This document shows positions 1 to 5,151 of a DNA stretch of 5,151 bases, one piece after another; position 1 is the first letter of the stretch, and every line of letters begins with the position of its first letter. The notes under the pieces are model-generated. The model worked only from the letters and a program-made list of their open reading frames with translations, had not been told where the DNA came from and did no database searches. The position numbers were made by a program, and so were the translations under genes. The stretch is from NCBI GenBank assembly GCA_019308655.1, contig JAFDHS010000287.1:1-5151 (forward strand), in the 5' to 3' direction. The stretch comes from Deltaproteobacteria bacterium (GTDB lineage: Bacteria > Desulfobacterota > Desulfobacteria > Desulfobacterales > JAFDHS01).

Positions 1-489
1 TTTATCAACCATGAAAAAGCCATCGGCGGTCTGTTGTCGGATTTGATGGCTTTAAAATTCAGTACTGACGAGTTGACCTTTGTGAAAAATCTGATAACCA
101 TTCATATGAAACAGGTTAATTTCGATACCTCTCCCAAAGCAGTCAGACGGTTGATCGTTACCCTGCGTGAAAAAAAGATATCCTATAAGGATTTTGTGAG
201 ATTCAAAATAGCCAACAGAAAGGGCAACGCGGCAAAACCGGACTTTGTCCTGTCCGAGATAAAAAGCATGGCCGCCAAATTCAGGGCCGAGTTGTCGGGC
301 GAAACACCCGGAGCGTTTGAGAAGAAGGATTTGGCCGTGACCGGTTTGGACGTTATGCGAATACTGGACGTACCTGCCGGCCCGGTTGTCGGCCAAACCC
401 TGCAAACCTTGATGGATGCCGTTATTGATGATCCGGGTTTAAATACATATGAGAAATTAACGAGACTGATAAAAAAGAAAATTGCCTAA
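1..489 (+). CDS. CCA-adding enzyme / poly(A) polymerase family tRNA nucleotidyltransferase, C-terminal part (5' truncated by window edge)
   Basis: The frame is open from base 1 with no proper start and ends in TAA, giving 162 residues of a protein that begins upstream of the window. Enzymes of this family add or repair the 3' CCA end of tRNA in the cytoplasm, or act as poly(A) polymerases. The visible part starts in an HD-type region (FINHEKAIGG, then LKFSTDELTFVKNLITIHM, like the family pattern 'F..HE..GA...L..LRFS..E...V..LV..HM'). It ends with the typical C-terminal helical module: LAVTGLDVMRILDVPAGPVVG (about residues 110-130), then LMDAVIDDPGLNTYEKL. The nucleotidyltransferase head with its catalytic aspartates is outside the window, so CCA addition, A addition and plain poly(A) polymerase cannot be told apart. 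The internal TTG at 34 is not the start. The stop codon lies inside the left arm of the inverted repeat at 487-502, so the last residues may have been set by that element. Confidence 0.8.
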   Translation, partial: FINHEKAIGGLLSDLMALKFSTDELTFVKNLITIHMKQVNFDTSPKAVRRLIVTLREKKISYKDFVRFKIANRKGNAAKPDFVLSEIKSMAAKFRAELSGETPGAFEKKDLAVTGLDVMRILDVPAGPVVGQTLQTLMDAVIDDPGLNTYEKLTRLIKKKIA

Positions 490-578
490 AGTGAGCTAAA
501 GTCCCTAAAATTGAGGTATTCTATCTATTTTATATAAAAAGACGGAGCGAAGCAACTCATTAACTTTAGCTCACTTTA
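487..578. repeat. Perfect 16-bp inverted repeat in the spacer between convergent genes (possible small mobile element or terminator)
   Basis: The 16 bases at 487-502 (TAAAGTGAGCTAAAGT) are the exact reverse complement of 563-578, with a 60-bp AT-rich interior. Both ends carry a TA dinucleotide (487-488, 577-578), and the interior holds a 12-bp self-complementary AT stretch at 528-539 (TTTTATATAAAA). The element sits between the tail of the tRNA nucleotidyltransferase gene and the tail of the YchF-like gene, overlapping the former's stop codon. Reading the minus strand, a T-rich run follows the second arm (about 470-483), so it could help stop ychF transcription; the 60-base loop is too long for a classic intrinsic terminator. 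A MITE-like or dispersed palindromic element is the other reading. The repeat is seen; both roles are inferred. Confidence 0.75.
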
Positions 579-585
579 TAAAAGA

Positions 586-1608
586 CTACACATTAAACCT
601 GAAATTGATAATATCACCATCTGCAACTTCATATGTTTTGCCTTCAAGTCTGACGGTACCTTTCTTTCTTGCCTCCGGGTAGCTTCCGGCATCCATCAGA
701 TTGTCATAGGCAAGAACTTCTGCCCGTATAAATCCTTTTTTTATGTCGGAATGGATCACTTCGGCGGCATCAACGGCGGGGGTGCTTTTTTTGATGGTCC
801 ATGCCCGAACCTCGTCTTCACCGACCGTAAAAAAGGAAATAAGACCCAGAAGGTCGTATGATCGTCTGATAACTCGGTCCATGGCGGATTCTGTTATATT
901 AAATTCCGAAAGGAACTCTTCTGCCTCTTCTTCGGACATCTGGGCAAGTTCCCGTTCCAGTTTGCCCCTTATGACCATGCAATCTTCCCTGGAAGCCAGG
1001 TCCTTGATATCGGGGAAACCATCGTCATCTTCCTCATTGTTAAAGAGTACCAGCATGGGTTTGGCCGACATAAAGGCATATCCTCTCAGAAGCGGTGCAA
1101 ATGCAAGTTCGGGGAATTCTCTCAAAGGGGTTTCGTTTTCAAGATTTTTCAGGCATTCATTCAAGAGAGAAACTTCTTCCTGATCAACTTTTTTTCCTCT
1201 TCTTTTGTCAAGTTCAAGTCGTTCAATACGTTTTTCAATCACAACAAGATCAGCGATGATAAGTTCTTGATCAAGCTCAAGAAAATCTTTGTAAGGTGCC
1301 GGTTCCTCGGAAGCATACCCGCCAAAGTTCCGAACCACATGGATCAGGGCATCACAATCCCGTACCAGATTCCAGATATTCTGGTCCTTTTTTTTGCCCC
1401 GCATGGCCGGAAGAAAGTATTCCACCTGGGCATAAATGGTTTTTTTCGGTTGATACATCCCGCTTAAAACATCTACACGGTTATCCGGCACCTGTATGGT
1501 TCCTATGCGGTCTTCTCCCTTGTTATCCAGTTCTGAAATATTCTGGGTCAGCGCTTCAAATATTGTTGATTTGCCTGATCCGGCAAGTCCAATAATTCCT
1601 AATTTCAT
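586..1608 (-). CDS. Divergent YchF/OLA1-family P-loop NTPase with C-terminal TGS domain
   Basis: The 340-residue protein aligns with YchF (about 363 residues) over its whole length. YchF proteins are Obg-related cytosolic ATPases that bind ribosomes and respond to redox stress. The P-loop GLAGSGKST is at residues 7-15. A T in a G2-like position (GTIQVPD) is near 37. A charged helical insert runs about 115-160. A G4-like NNEE is at 190-193, matching the NxxE of YchF rather than the NKxD of GTPases. The TGS/DUF933 end is well kept (VRAWTI at 267-272, KKGFIRAEVLAYD at 290-302, VADGDIINFRFNV at 328-340). The G3 motif is missing: where YchF has DIAGLV this protein has FLPAMRG (65-71), with about six residues fewer before LIHVVRNF (88-95). 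It is therefore probably a YchF paralogue rather than canonical YchF, and I give no symbol. ATG start, AAGGG nine bases upstream (1618-1622); it begins 27 bp after the transporter gene and is likely co-transcribed with it. Confidence 0.88.
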   Translation of the reverse strand: MKLGIIGLAGSGKSTIFEALTQNISELDNKGEDRIGTIQVPDNRVDVLSGMYQPKKTIYAQVEYFLPAMRGKKKDQNIWNLVRDCDALIHVVRNFGGYASEEPAPYKDFLELDQELIIADLVVIEKRIERLELDKRRGKKVDQEEVSLLNECLKNLENETPLREFPELAFAPLLRGYAFMSAKPMLVLFNNEEDDDGFPDIKDLASREDCMVIRGKLERELAQMSEEEAEEFLSEFNITESAMDRVIRRSYDLLGLISFFTVGEDEVRAWTIKKSTPAVDAAEVIHSDIKKGFIRAEVLAYDNLMDAGSYPEARKKGTVRLEGKTYEVADGDIINFRFNV

Positions 1609-1634
1609 CTTAATAAACCCTTATTTAAAATAAC

Positions 1635-2507
1635 TTATGAATAAAATCCAATGACAAACAAACCCGCCAGCATAACAACACAAGCGGTTGATTTCATGTT
1701 AATATCTTTTTCATTAAAGAGATTTCCTCCCAGTATTACGATAAACAGGGTGGAGATCCTTTTAACCGGCATAGCCAAAGAGACAACCGTTTCAGGGATT
1801 GCAATGGCAATCAGGTGTAAAAAGTCGCTTGCCAGCCAGCACACGCAGGCGGCAGTGAGCAAAGGCCAGCTTTTTCCCGTTAGAGCAACCACATCCCGGA
1901 GTCTGTTCTTTTTTGTAACAATCAGAAAAATTTGGATAAAAAAGACAAACATTACATGAAAAAACAGGTAAGTGAAGCTGTCGATTTCAAACAGGACGAT
2001 TCTGTTGATAACCGGACAAAAGCTCCACATCACAAGAGCTGAAATTACGATCGTAAAATATTTCTTCGGCATTGAAGTAAAGGGTCTGAAAAACTTTTTT
2101 ATGTTTTTCAGCGTGATAATATAACCGCCGATTAATATCAGAAAGACCCCTAAAAACTGCAAGCCGTTTAAAACTTCTCCGAGTATAAAATACGAGATAA
2201 AAATGACCAACAGGGGATTGAGGTTGAACAAGGGAGATACGGTTGAAATCTCACAGTGTTTATAGGCAAGGTTAAACAGAAAAGAGCCCCCGAAAAAAAG
2301 GAGCGTGTTTAAAGCAATGAGTAATAAATTTTTTATGGAAACATTCGGGTCGATAAACTTAAAAAAGGGCAGCATCGCCAGAAAACCGATGCTGCCCATA
2401 ATAACCATCATGTCTATAACGTCAGCGTTTTCAAGAATCTTTTTCTTTAATATCTCATTGAGTGCAAAGAATACGGCAGCACCCGTCATTACAAAAATCC
2501 ATGTCAT
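1635..2507 (-). CDS. EamA/DMT-family 10-TM transporter, substrate unknown
   Basis: The 290-residue inner-membrane protein consists almost wholly of hydrophobic segments, about ten: residues 2-18, 30-48, 60-80, 92-111, 117-134, 151-172, 178-197, 213-236, 241-260 and 273-289. This is the two-repeat layout of drug/metabolite transporters. Each half ends in the family's signature: SPLFNLNPLLVIFISYFILGE at 91-111 then GVFLILIGGYI at 120-130, and AMPVKRISTLFIVILGG at 245-261 followed by FNEK. The frame stays open for 33 codons further upstream, but that part starts with TTG, encodes a W/F/L-rich string (WNLDIAFCDLFEIWHLGFG) and lies in the palindromic repeat, so I start at the ATG at 2505-2507, just before the first membrane segment. 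No strong ribosome binding site precedes it; the ATG at 2487-2489 is a less likely alternative. The substrate cannot be inferred; homologues move amino acids, nucleosides or other metabolites. It is followed closely by the YchF-like gene. Confidence 0.85.
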   Translation of the reverse strand: MTWIFVMTGAAVFFALNEILKKKILENADVIDMMVIMGSIGFLAMLPFFKFIDPNVSIKNLLLIALNTLLFFGGSFLFNLAYKHCEISTVSPLFNLNPLLVIFISYFILGEVLNGLQFLGVFLILIGGYIITLKNIKKFFRPFTSMPKKYFTIVISALVMWSFCPVINRIVLFEIDSFTYLFFHVMFVFFIQIFLIVTKKNRLRDVVALTGKSWPLLTAACVCWLASDFLHLIAIAIPETVVSLAMPVKRISTLFIVILGGNLFNEKDINMKSTACVVMLAGLFVIGFYS

Positions 2508-2529
2508 TTTATAAACCGGCTTGCCTAAA

Positions 2530-2695
2530 TTTAAAATTCCAAATCCCAAGTGCCAAATCTCAAATAAATCACAAAACGCAATGTCCAAATTCCAGGAAAA
2601 TCTCAAATATCTATCTTTGGTTAGTTGTTTGGAATTTAGAATTTTGTCTATTGGAATTTATTTGCTATTTGAAATTTGTTATTTGGAATTTCCTT
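2530..2695. repeat. Imperfect long palindromic AT-rich repeat upstream of eamA
   Basis: The 36 bases at 2534-2569 pair with 2656-2691 as inverted repeats, matching at about 29 of 36 positions by eye. Both have the outer block AAATTCCAAAT / ATTTGGAATTT and the inner block CAAATAAAT / ATTTATTTG. The pairing continues inward: 2579-2593 (around CAATGTCCAAATTC) roughly complements 2639-2653, so the whole segment could fold as one long hairpin. Within each arm the word CCAAAT/ATTTGG and near copies recur every 7-10 bases. It fills most of the spacer between pncB and eamA (2508-2769). Such ATTTGGAATTT-rich palindromes occur as dispersed intergenic repeats in some environmental bacterial genomes, from memory; copy number here cannot be seen. 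The remaining spacer (2696-2769) shows only a weak 6-bp stem (2703-2708 / 2720-2725) and no convincing promoter or terminator. Confidence 0.8.
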
Positions 2696-2769
2696 TGTAT
2701 CATATAGCGGATTACTTTTGCTATAGCACTTAACTCCCATGGGGTATGAAACCGTGTTTTTGGACTTGG

Positions 2770-4089
2770 CTATACTTTTCCCTGCAATTCCATGAGACGG
2801 CTGCTGATTTTGACGGGATAAGCTGTATGCTCATCAATCAATTTGTAACTTTCAAAATTTGTTTTGAATGTGTCTCGTATATCCTGAAGGGAAGGGTGGG
2901 GGACAACCGTCTTCCCGTTTGCCATAACCTTTTTCAACATGAGCTCGTTTCCATCGATGATTTCGTTTCTTAATCCAATGGTATCCTCTATGTATCGGCC
3001 CCTTTCATCTGATTTTCTGAAGACCTGTTTTTTACCGGCCAGGGTGATTTTGCCGGGACTCAATTTTCTGACGTCACGATCATTGAACCTGACCATCTTG
3101 TAAACAATATCAAAATAAGGCGCATCCGCGGAAACACCCATTTTTGTACCCACGCCGAATGCATCAATTTTTGCCCCGTTGGTTATAACATCCGCCATCT
3201 TGAACTCGTCAAACCCGCTGCTTGCAAAGATTTTTACATCAAAAAGACCGGCGTCATCCAGAATTTTGCGCACCTTTTGGCTCAGCTCCGCCATATCCCC
3301 GCTGTCTAATCTGACACCTATGGGCACTTCTCCTCTTTTTTTCATTTCCTTTGCCGCTTTTGCCGTATTCCGAGCCCCTTCAAGGGTATCATAGGTGTCG
3401 ATAAGAAAGACGGAATTTTTCGGAAATGTTTTTGAAAAGGCTGAAAATGCGTCAATTTCATTGTTAAAAGCGGATATAAATGAATGGGCCATTGTTCCGG
3501 ATATGGGGATATCGTAAATTTTACCCGCAAGAACGTTGCTTGTCGCTGCAAAACCGGTAAGATATGTGCTGCGGGCAACCTTGATACCGGCATCCTGTCC
3601 TTGTGTTCTTCGAAGCGAAAAGTCTACCAGGGGGCGGCCTTGCGCGGCAGTCATACATCGGGCTGCCTTTGAGGCGATCATGGTCTGGAAACCGATGGTG
3701 TTAAGAAGGAATGTCTCGATGATCTGGGCTTCAATTATGGGTGCCGTCACTTCCAGGACAGGTTCGTTTTCAAAGAAAATAGTGCCTTCGGGCATGGCAT
3801 AAACATCTCCGGAAAATCGGAGTTGCTTGAGATATGAAATAAAATCATCGGAAAAAAGACCGGTCTCGTTCAGGTAGGCAATCTCTTTTTCAGAAAAATG
3901 AAAGTTTTCCAGTTCGTCCAAAGCGTTTTCAAGACCTGCCGCAACAAAATAGTTTCGATTGGGTGGGTACTTTCTGATATAAAGAGAAAACGTAGCGTTT
4001 GAAAATAGATTCCGATCATAATAAGCGGCTGCCATGGTCAGTTCGTAAAGATCCGTAAAAAGAGGGCCGATTCTTTGGAATTTTGTCAT
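2770..4089 (-). CDS. pncB: Nicotinate phosphoribosyltransferase
   Basis: The enzyme joins nicotinate and PRPP to give nicotinate mononucleotide, with ATP hydrolysis, in the Preiss-Handler branch of NAD salvage (cytoplasm). The 439-residue protein has the family's motifs in order: FTDLYELTMAAAYY at 11-24, DFSLRRTQGQDAG at 156-168, GFAATSNVLAG at 179-189, SGTMAHSF at 197-204 with H202 in the place of the phosphorylated catalytic histidine, FLIDTYDT at 228-235, GVRLDSGD at 258-265 (phosphate/ribose binding), FASSGFDE at 288-295 and DAFGVGT at 309-315. Length and motifs look intact. The start is ATG at 4087-4089, whose A overlaps the TGA of the hydrolase gene (TGATG), suggesting translational coupling. 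A TTG one codon upstream (4090-4092) is also possible: GGAG at 4100-4103 is seven bases from the TTG and ten from the ATG. The hydrolase upstream would supply its substrate. Nicotinate versus nicotinamide specificity is inferred from the motifs and the neighbour. Confidence 0.93.
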   Translation of the reverse strand: MTKFQRIGPLFTDLYELTMAAAYYDRNLFSNATFSLYIRKYPPNRNYFVAAGLENALDELENFHFSEKEIAYLNETGLFSDDFISYLKQLRFSGDVYAMPEGTIFFENEPVLEVTAPIIEAQIIETFLLNTIGFQTMIASKAARCMTAAQGRPLVDFSLRRTQGQDAGIKVARSTYLTGFAATSNVLAGKIYDIPISGTMAHSFISAFNNEIDAFSAFSKTFPKNSVFLIDTYDTLEGARNTAKAAKEMKKRGEVPIGVRLDSGDMAELSQKVRKILDDAGLFDVKIFASSGFDEFKMADVITNGAKIDAFGVGTKMGVSADAPYFDIVYKMVRFNDRDVRKLSPGKITLAGKKQVFRKSDERGRYIEDTIGLRNEIIDGNELMLKKVMANGKTVVPHPSLQDIRDTFKTNFESYKLIDEHTAYPVKISSRLMELQGKV

Positions 4090-4607
4090 CAAATTTTCGC
4101 TCCGTAAATTTGTTTCATCCTTTTTAAGGCGAACTCATGAAATTGCGGGTCAAAATCTGCAACGCCCTTTGCGGGCACAGTCACTTTGTAGTTGCGGTCT
4201 GCAAGGCCGGCAACGGTGTCCATAACACAAATAGAAGTACATACGCCGACCACTTCCACTTTGTCAACTCCGGCAGTGGAAAGTATGTTTTCCAGATCGG
4301 TTCCATAAAAACCGCTGAAGCGTTTTTTGGGGACCACTTTTTCATCCGGTTTCGGGGCAAGTTCAGGAATAATTTCATTGCCCCAGGTATTGGCGATGCA
4401 GTGCTTGGGGAATCGTTCAAACTCTATGTCGTTTTCATCGTGCGTATCCCGCAGATAAACCACAAGGTCTCCCCGGTTTCTGAAGGTCTCAAGTCTTTTC
4501 TTAATAAACGGTATAATGGCCCGTGCCGCTTTGCCGCAATAGAGAGCACCTTTTTCATCAATGAAATCATTTAGCATGTCGATGATGAGCAATGTATTTT
4601 TTGACAT
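4089..4607 (-). CDS. pncA: Isochorismatase-family cysteine hydrolase, probable nicotinamidase
   Basis: The 172-residue cytosolic hydrolase probably deamidates nicotinamide to nicotinate. The isochorismatase-fold triad is visible: D10 in LLIIDMLNDF, a lysine at 94 or 95 in PKKRFSGFYGTDL, and C127 in GVCTSICVMDT, with the usual cis-peptide site just before it (122-123). D54, H56 and H69 (RDTHDEND and RFPKHCIANTWG) match the metal-binding Asp/His set of nicotinamidases, which other members of the superfamily often lack. The next gene is nicotinate phosphoribosyltransferase, with overlapping stop and start codons, which strongly favours this role. A longer open frame reaches 4703 but runs into the hemW coding sequence; the ATG at 4605-4607 has AAGGAG six bases upstream and gives the normal family length, so I use it. 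A different amidase or isochorismatase-like activity remains possible. Confidence 0.85.
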   Translation of the reverse strand: MSKNTLLIIDMLNDFIDEKGALYCGKAARAIIPFIKKRLETFRNRGDLVVYLRDTHDENDIEFERFPKHCIANTWGNEIIPELAPKPDEKVVPKKRFSGFYGTDLENILSTAGVDKVEVVGVCTSICVMDTVAGLADRNYKVTVPAKGVADFDPQFHEFALKRMKQIYGAKI

Positions 4608-4613
4608 GGCTGT

Positions 4614-4619
4614 CTCCTT
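4614..4619 (-). promoter_or_regulatory. Strong ribosome binding site fixing the pncA start
   Basis: On the minus strand AAGGAG lies six bases before the ATG at 4605-4607, within the 20-bp gap after the hemW stop. This decides the start of the hydrolase against the in-frame extension into hemW. Confidence 0.85.
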
Positions 4620-4627
4620 TTTCACAC

Positions 4628-5151
4628 TCAAATGGACTCCTGGTTGATGAACCGGGAAGTGATGCCGTCGAGAAACAACATTCCCTTGCGCGTAAGAAAG
4701 CATCGTTTTCCATTTGCTTCAACATATTTTTCTTCTGCAAGCCGTGTGATTAATTTTTCGAATATCTTGTTGAAGCTTACGCCGAATTTTTTGTTAAAAG
4801 CATCAATGCGTATCCCCTCTGTGGTTCTCATCCCTAAGTAAATGGCTTCGATCATTTGCTGTTTTTTGTTTAATATTTCCCTCTCTTCCACCGGGAGTTT
4901 GTTTGAATTCAGATCTTGTATATATTTATTTACACTTCGATGATTCCAGAATCGTTCAGGTTCAACAAATGAATGGGCCCCAGGCCCAAGCCCGATGTAG
5001 GGTGTAAAGGACCAGTATTTTTGATTGTGTTTTGACTTTTTGGATTCGGATACGGCAAAATTTGATACCTCGTACTGGGTATATCCATGAGCATCCAGAA
5101 ACGCTGTTGTCGTTTCAAACAATTTGCCGACCCTGCCGTCGCCAAGCGGCT
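4628..5151 (-). CDS. hemW: HemW-type radical SAM protein (oxygen-independent coproporphyrinogen III oxidase-like), C-terminal part, truncated by window edge
   Basis: The frame is open to the right edge and ends in TGA; about 173 residues are visible and the protein begins outside the window. HemW is a haem-binding radical SAM protein implicated in haem delivery, long annotated as a HemN-like oxidase. The diagnostic stretch is YEVSNFA (local residues 26-32), then KHNQKYWSFTPYIGLGPGAHSF (40-61) and a WNHRSVNKY segment. It is followed by the C-terminal HemN_C region with LGMRTTEGIRID and a winged-helix-like end (LAEEKYVEANGKRCFLTRKG). The TTG at 5122 is an internal leucine, as coding sequence continues upstream (PLGDGRVGK). 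The N-terminal CxxxCxC cluster motif is outside the window, so HemW versus true HemN rests on the C-terminal style. It is the upstream gene of the pncA-pncB unit, with a 20-bp gap. Confidence 0.88.
   Translation of the reverse strand, partial: PLGDGRVGKLFETTTAFLDAHGYTQYEVSNFAVSESKKSKHNQKYWSFTPYIGLGPGAHSFVEPERFWNHRSVNKYIQDLNSNKLPVEEREILNKKQQMIEAIYLGMRTTEGIRIDAFNKKFGVSFNKIFEKLITRLAEEKYVEANGKRCFLTRKGMLFLDGITSRFINQESI

Noticed and set aside
52..405. Minus-strand open frame of 117 codons
   Set aside because: It is antisense to the tRNA nucleotidyltransferase fragment, whose family motifs are clear; no domain or ribosome binding site supports it.
743..1183. Plus-strand open frame of 146 codons with a Ser/Arg-rich product
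   Set aside because: It lies antisense within the well-supported YchF-like gene and has the composition of a shadow frame, with no recognisable domain.
2530..2695. CRISPR-like reading of the repeated CCAAAT words
   Set aside because: The words are short, irregularly spaced and occur in both orientations as a palindrome; there are no uniform repeats with unique spacers and no cas genes.
2696..2712. Possible -10 box (TATGAT on the minus strand) for eamA
   Set aside because: No matching -35 hexamer lies at the right distance, and chance matches are expected in such AT-rich sequence.
2703..2725. Possible small terminator hairpin (TATAGC / GCTATA) downstream of pncB
   Set aside because: The stem is only six AT-rich pairs with an 11-base loop and no T-run follows on the minus strand.
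2462..2733. Short plus-strand open frames across the spacer
   Set aside because: They are translations of the AT-rich palindromic repeat and give low-complexity strings without a ribosome binding site.
4137..4574. Plus-strand open frame of 145 codons
   Set aside because: It is antisense to the nicotinamidase-like gene, which has catalytic motifs and a strong ribosome binding site; no domain is seen in the opposite frame.
4608..4703. Longer pncA start at 4703
   Set aside because: The extension overlaps the conserved C-terminal coding sequence of hemW and precedes the family's first beta strand; the ATG at 4607 has AAGGAG at ideal spacing.

Overview
The window reads as an ordinary chromosomal segment of a Gram-negative bacterium of moderate GC content with AT-rich spacers. 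The gene families and the two kinds of palindromic intergenic repeat suggest an anaerobic, Desulfobacterota-like (delta-proteobacterial) lineage. That placement is inference from general style; no marker gene here proves it. I see no phage, plasmid, CRISPR, tRNA or rRNA signal and no defence system.

Layout. A plus-strand gene enters from the left edge (1-489) and ends with the C-terminal part of a CCA-adding/poly(A)-polymerase-family tRNA nucleotidyltransferase. A 97-bp convergent spacer follows, with a perfect 16-bp inverted repeat (487-502 / 563-578). Everything from 586 to the right edge is on the minus strand. In transcription order it is: the C-terminal part of a HemW-type radical SAM protein (enters from the right edge, ends 4628), a nicotinamidase-like isochorismatase-family hydrolase (4607-4089), nicotinate phosphoribosyltransferase (4089-2770), a 262-bp spacer filled largely by an imperfect long palindromic repeat, a 10-TM EamA/DMT transporter (2507-1635), and a divergent YchF-family P-loop NTPase (1608-586).

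How they work together. The hydrolase and the phosphoribosyltransferase form a two-step NAD salvage cassette (nicotinamide to nicotinate to nicotinate mononucleotide). Their stop and start codons overlap (TGATG), and the hydrolase starts 20 bp after the hemW stop, so the three probably share one transcript. The transporter and the YchF-like gene are 27 bp apart and probably form a second unit; the repeat separates the two units. The substrate of the transporter cannot be read from sequence.

Most worth a second look: the YchF-like protein keeps its P-loop and C-terminal TGS domain but has lost the G3 (DxxG) segment; the inverted repeat supplies the stop codon of the tRNA nucleotidyltransferase gene and may be a small TA-flanked mobile element; and the palindromic repeat upstream of eamA creates a spurious 33-codon N-terminal extension. 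I found no convincing novel multi-gene system.
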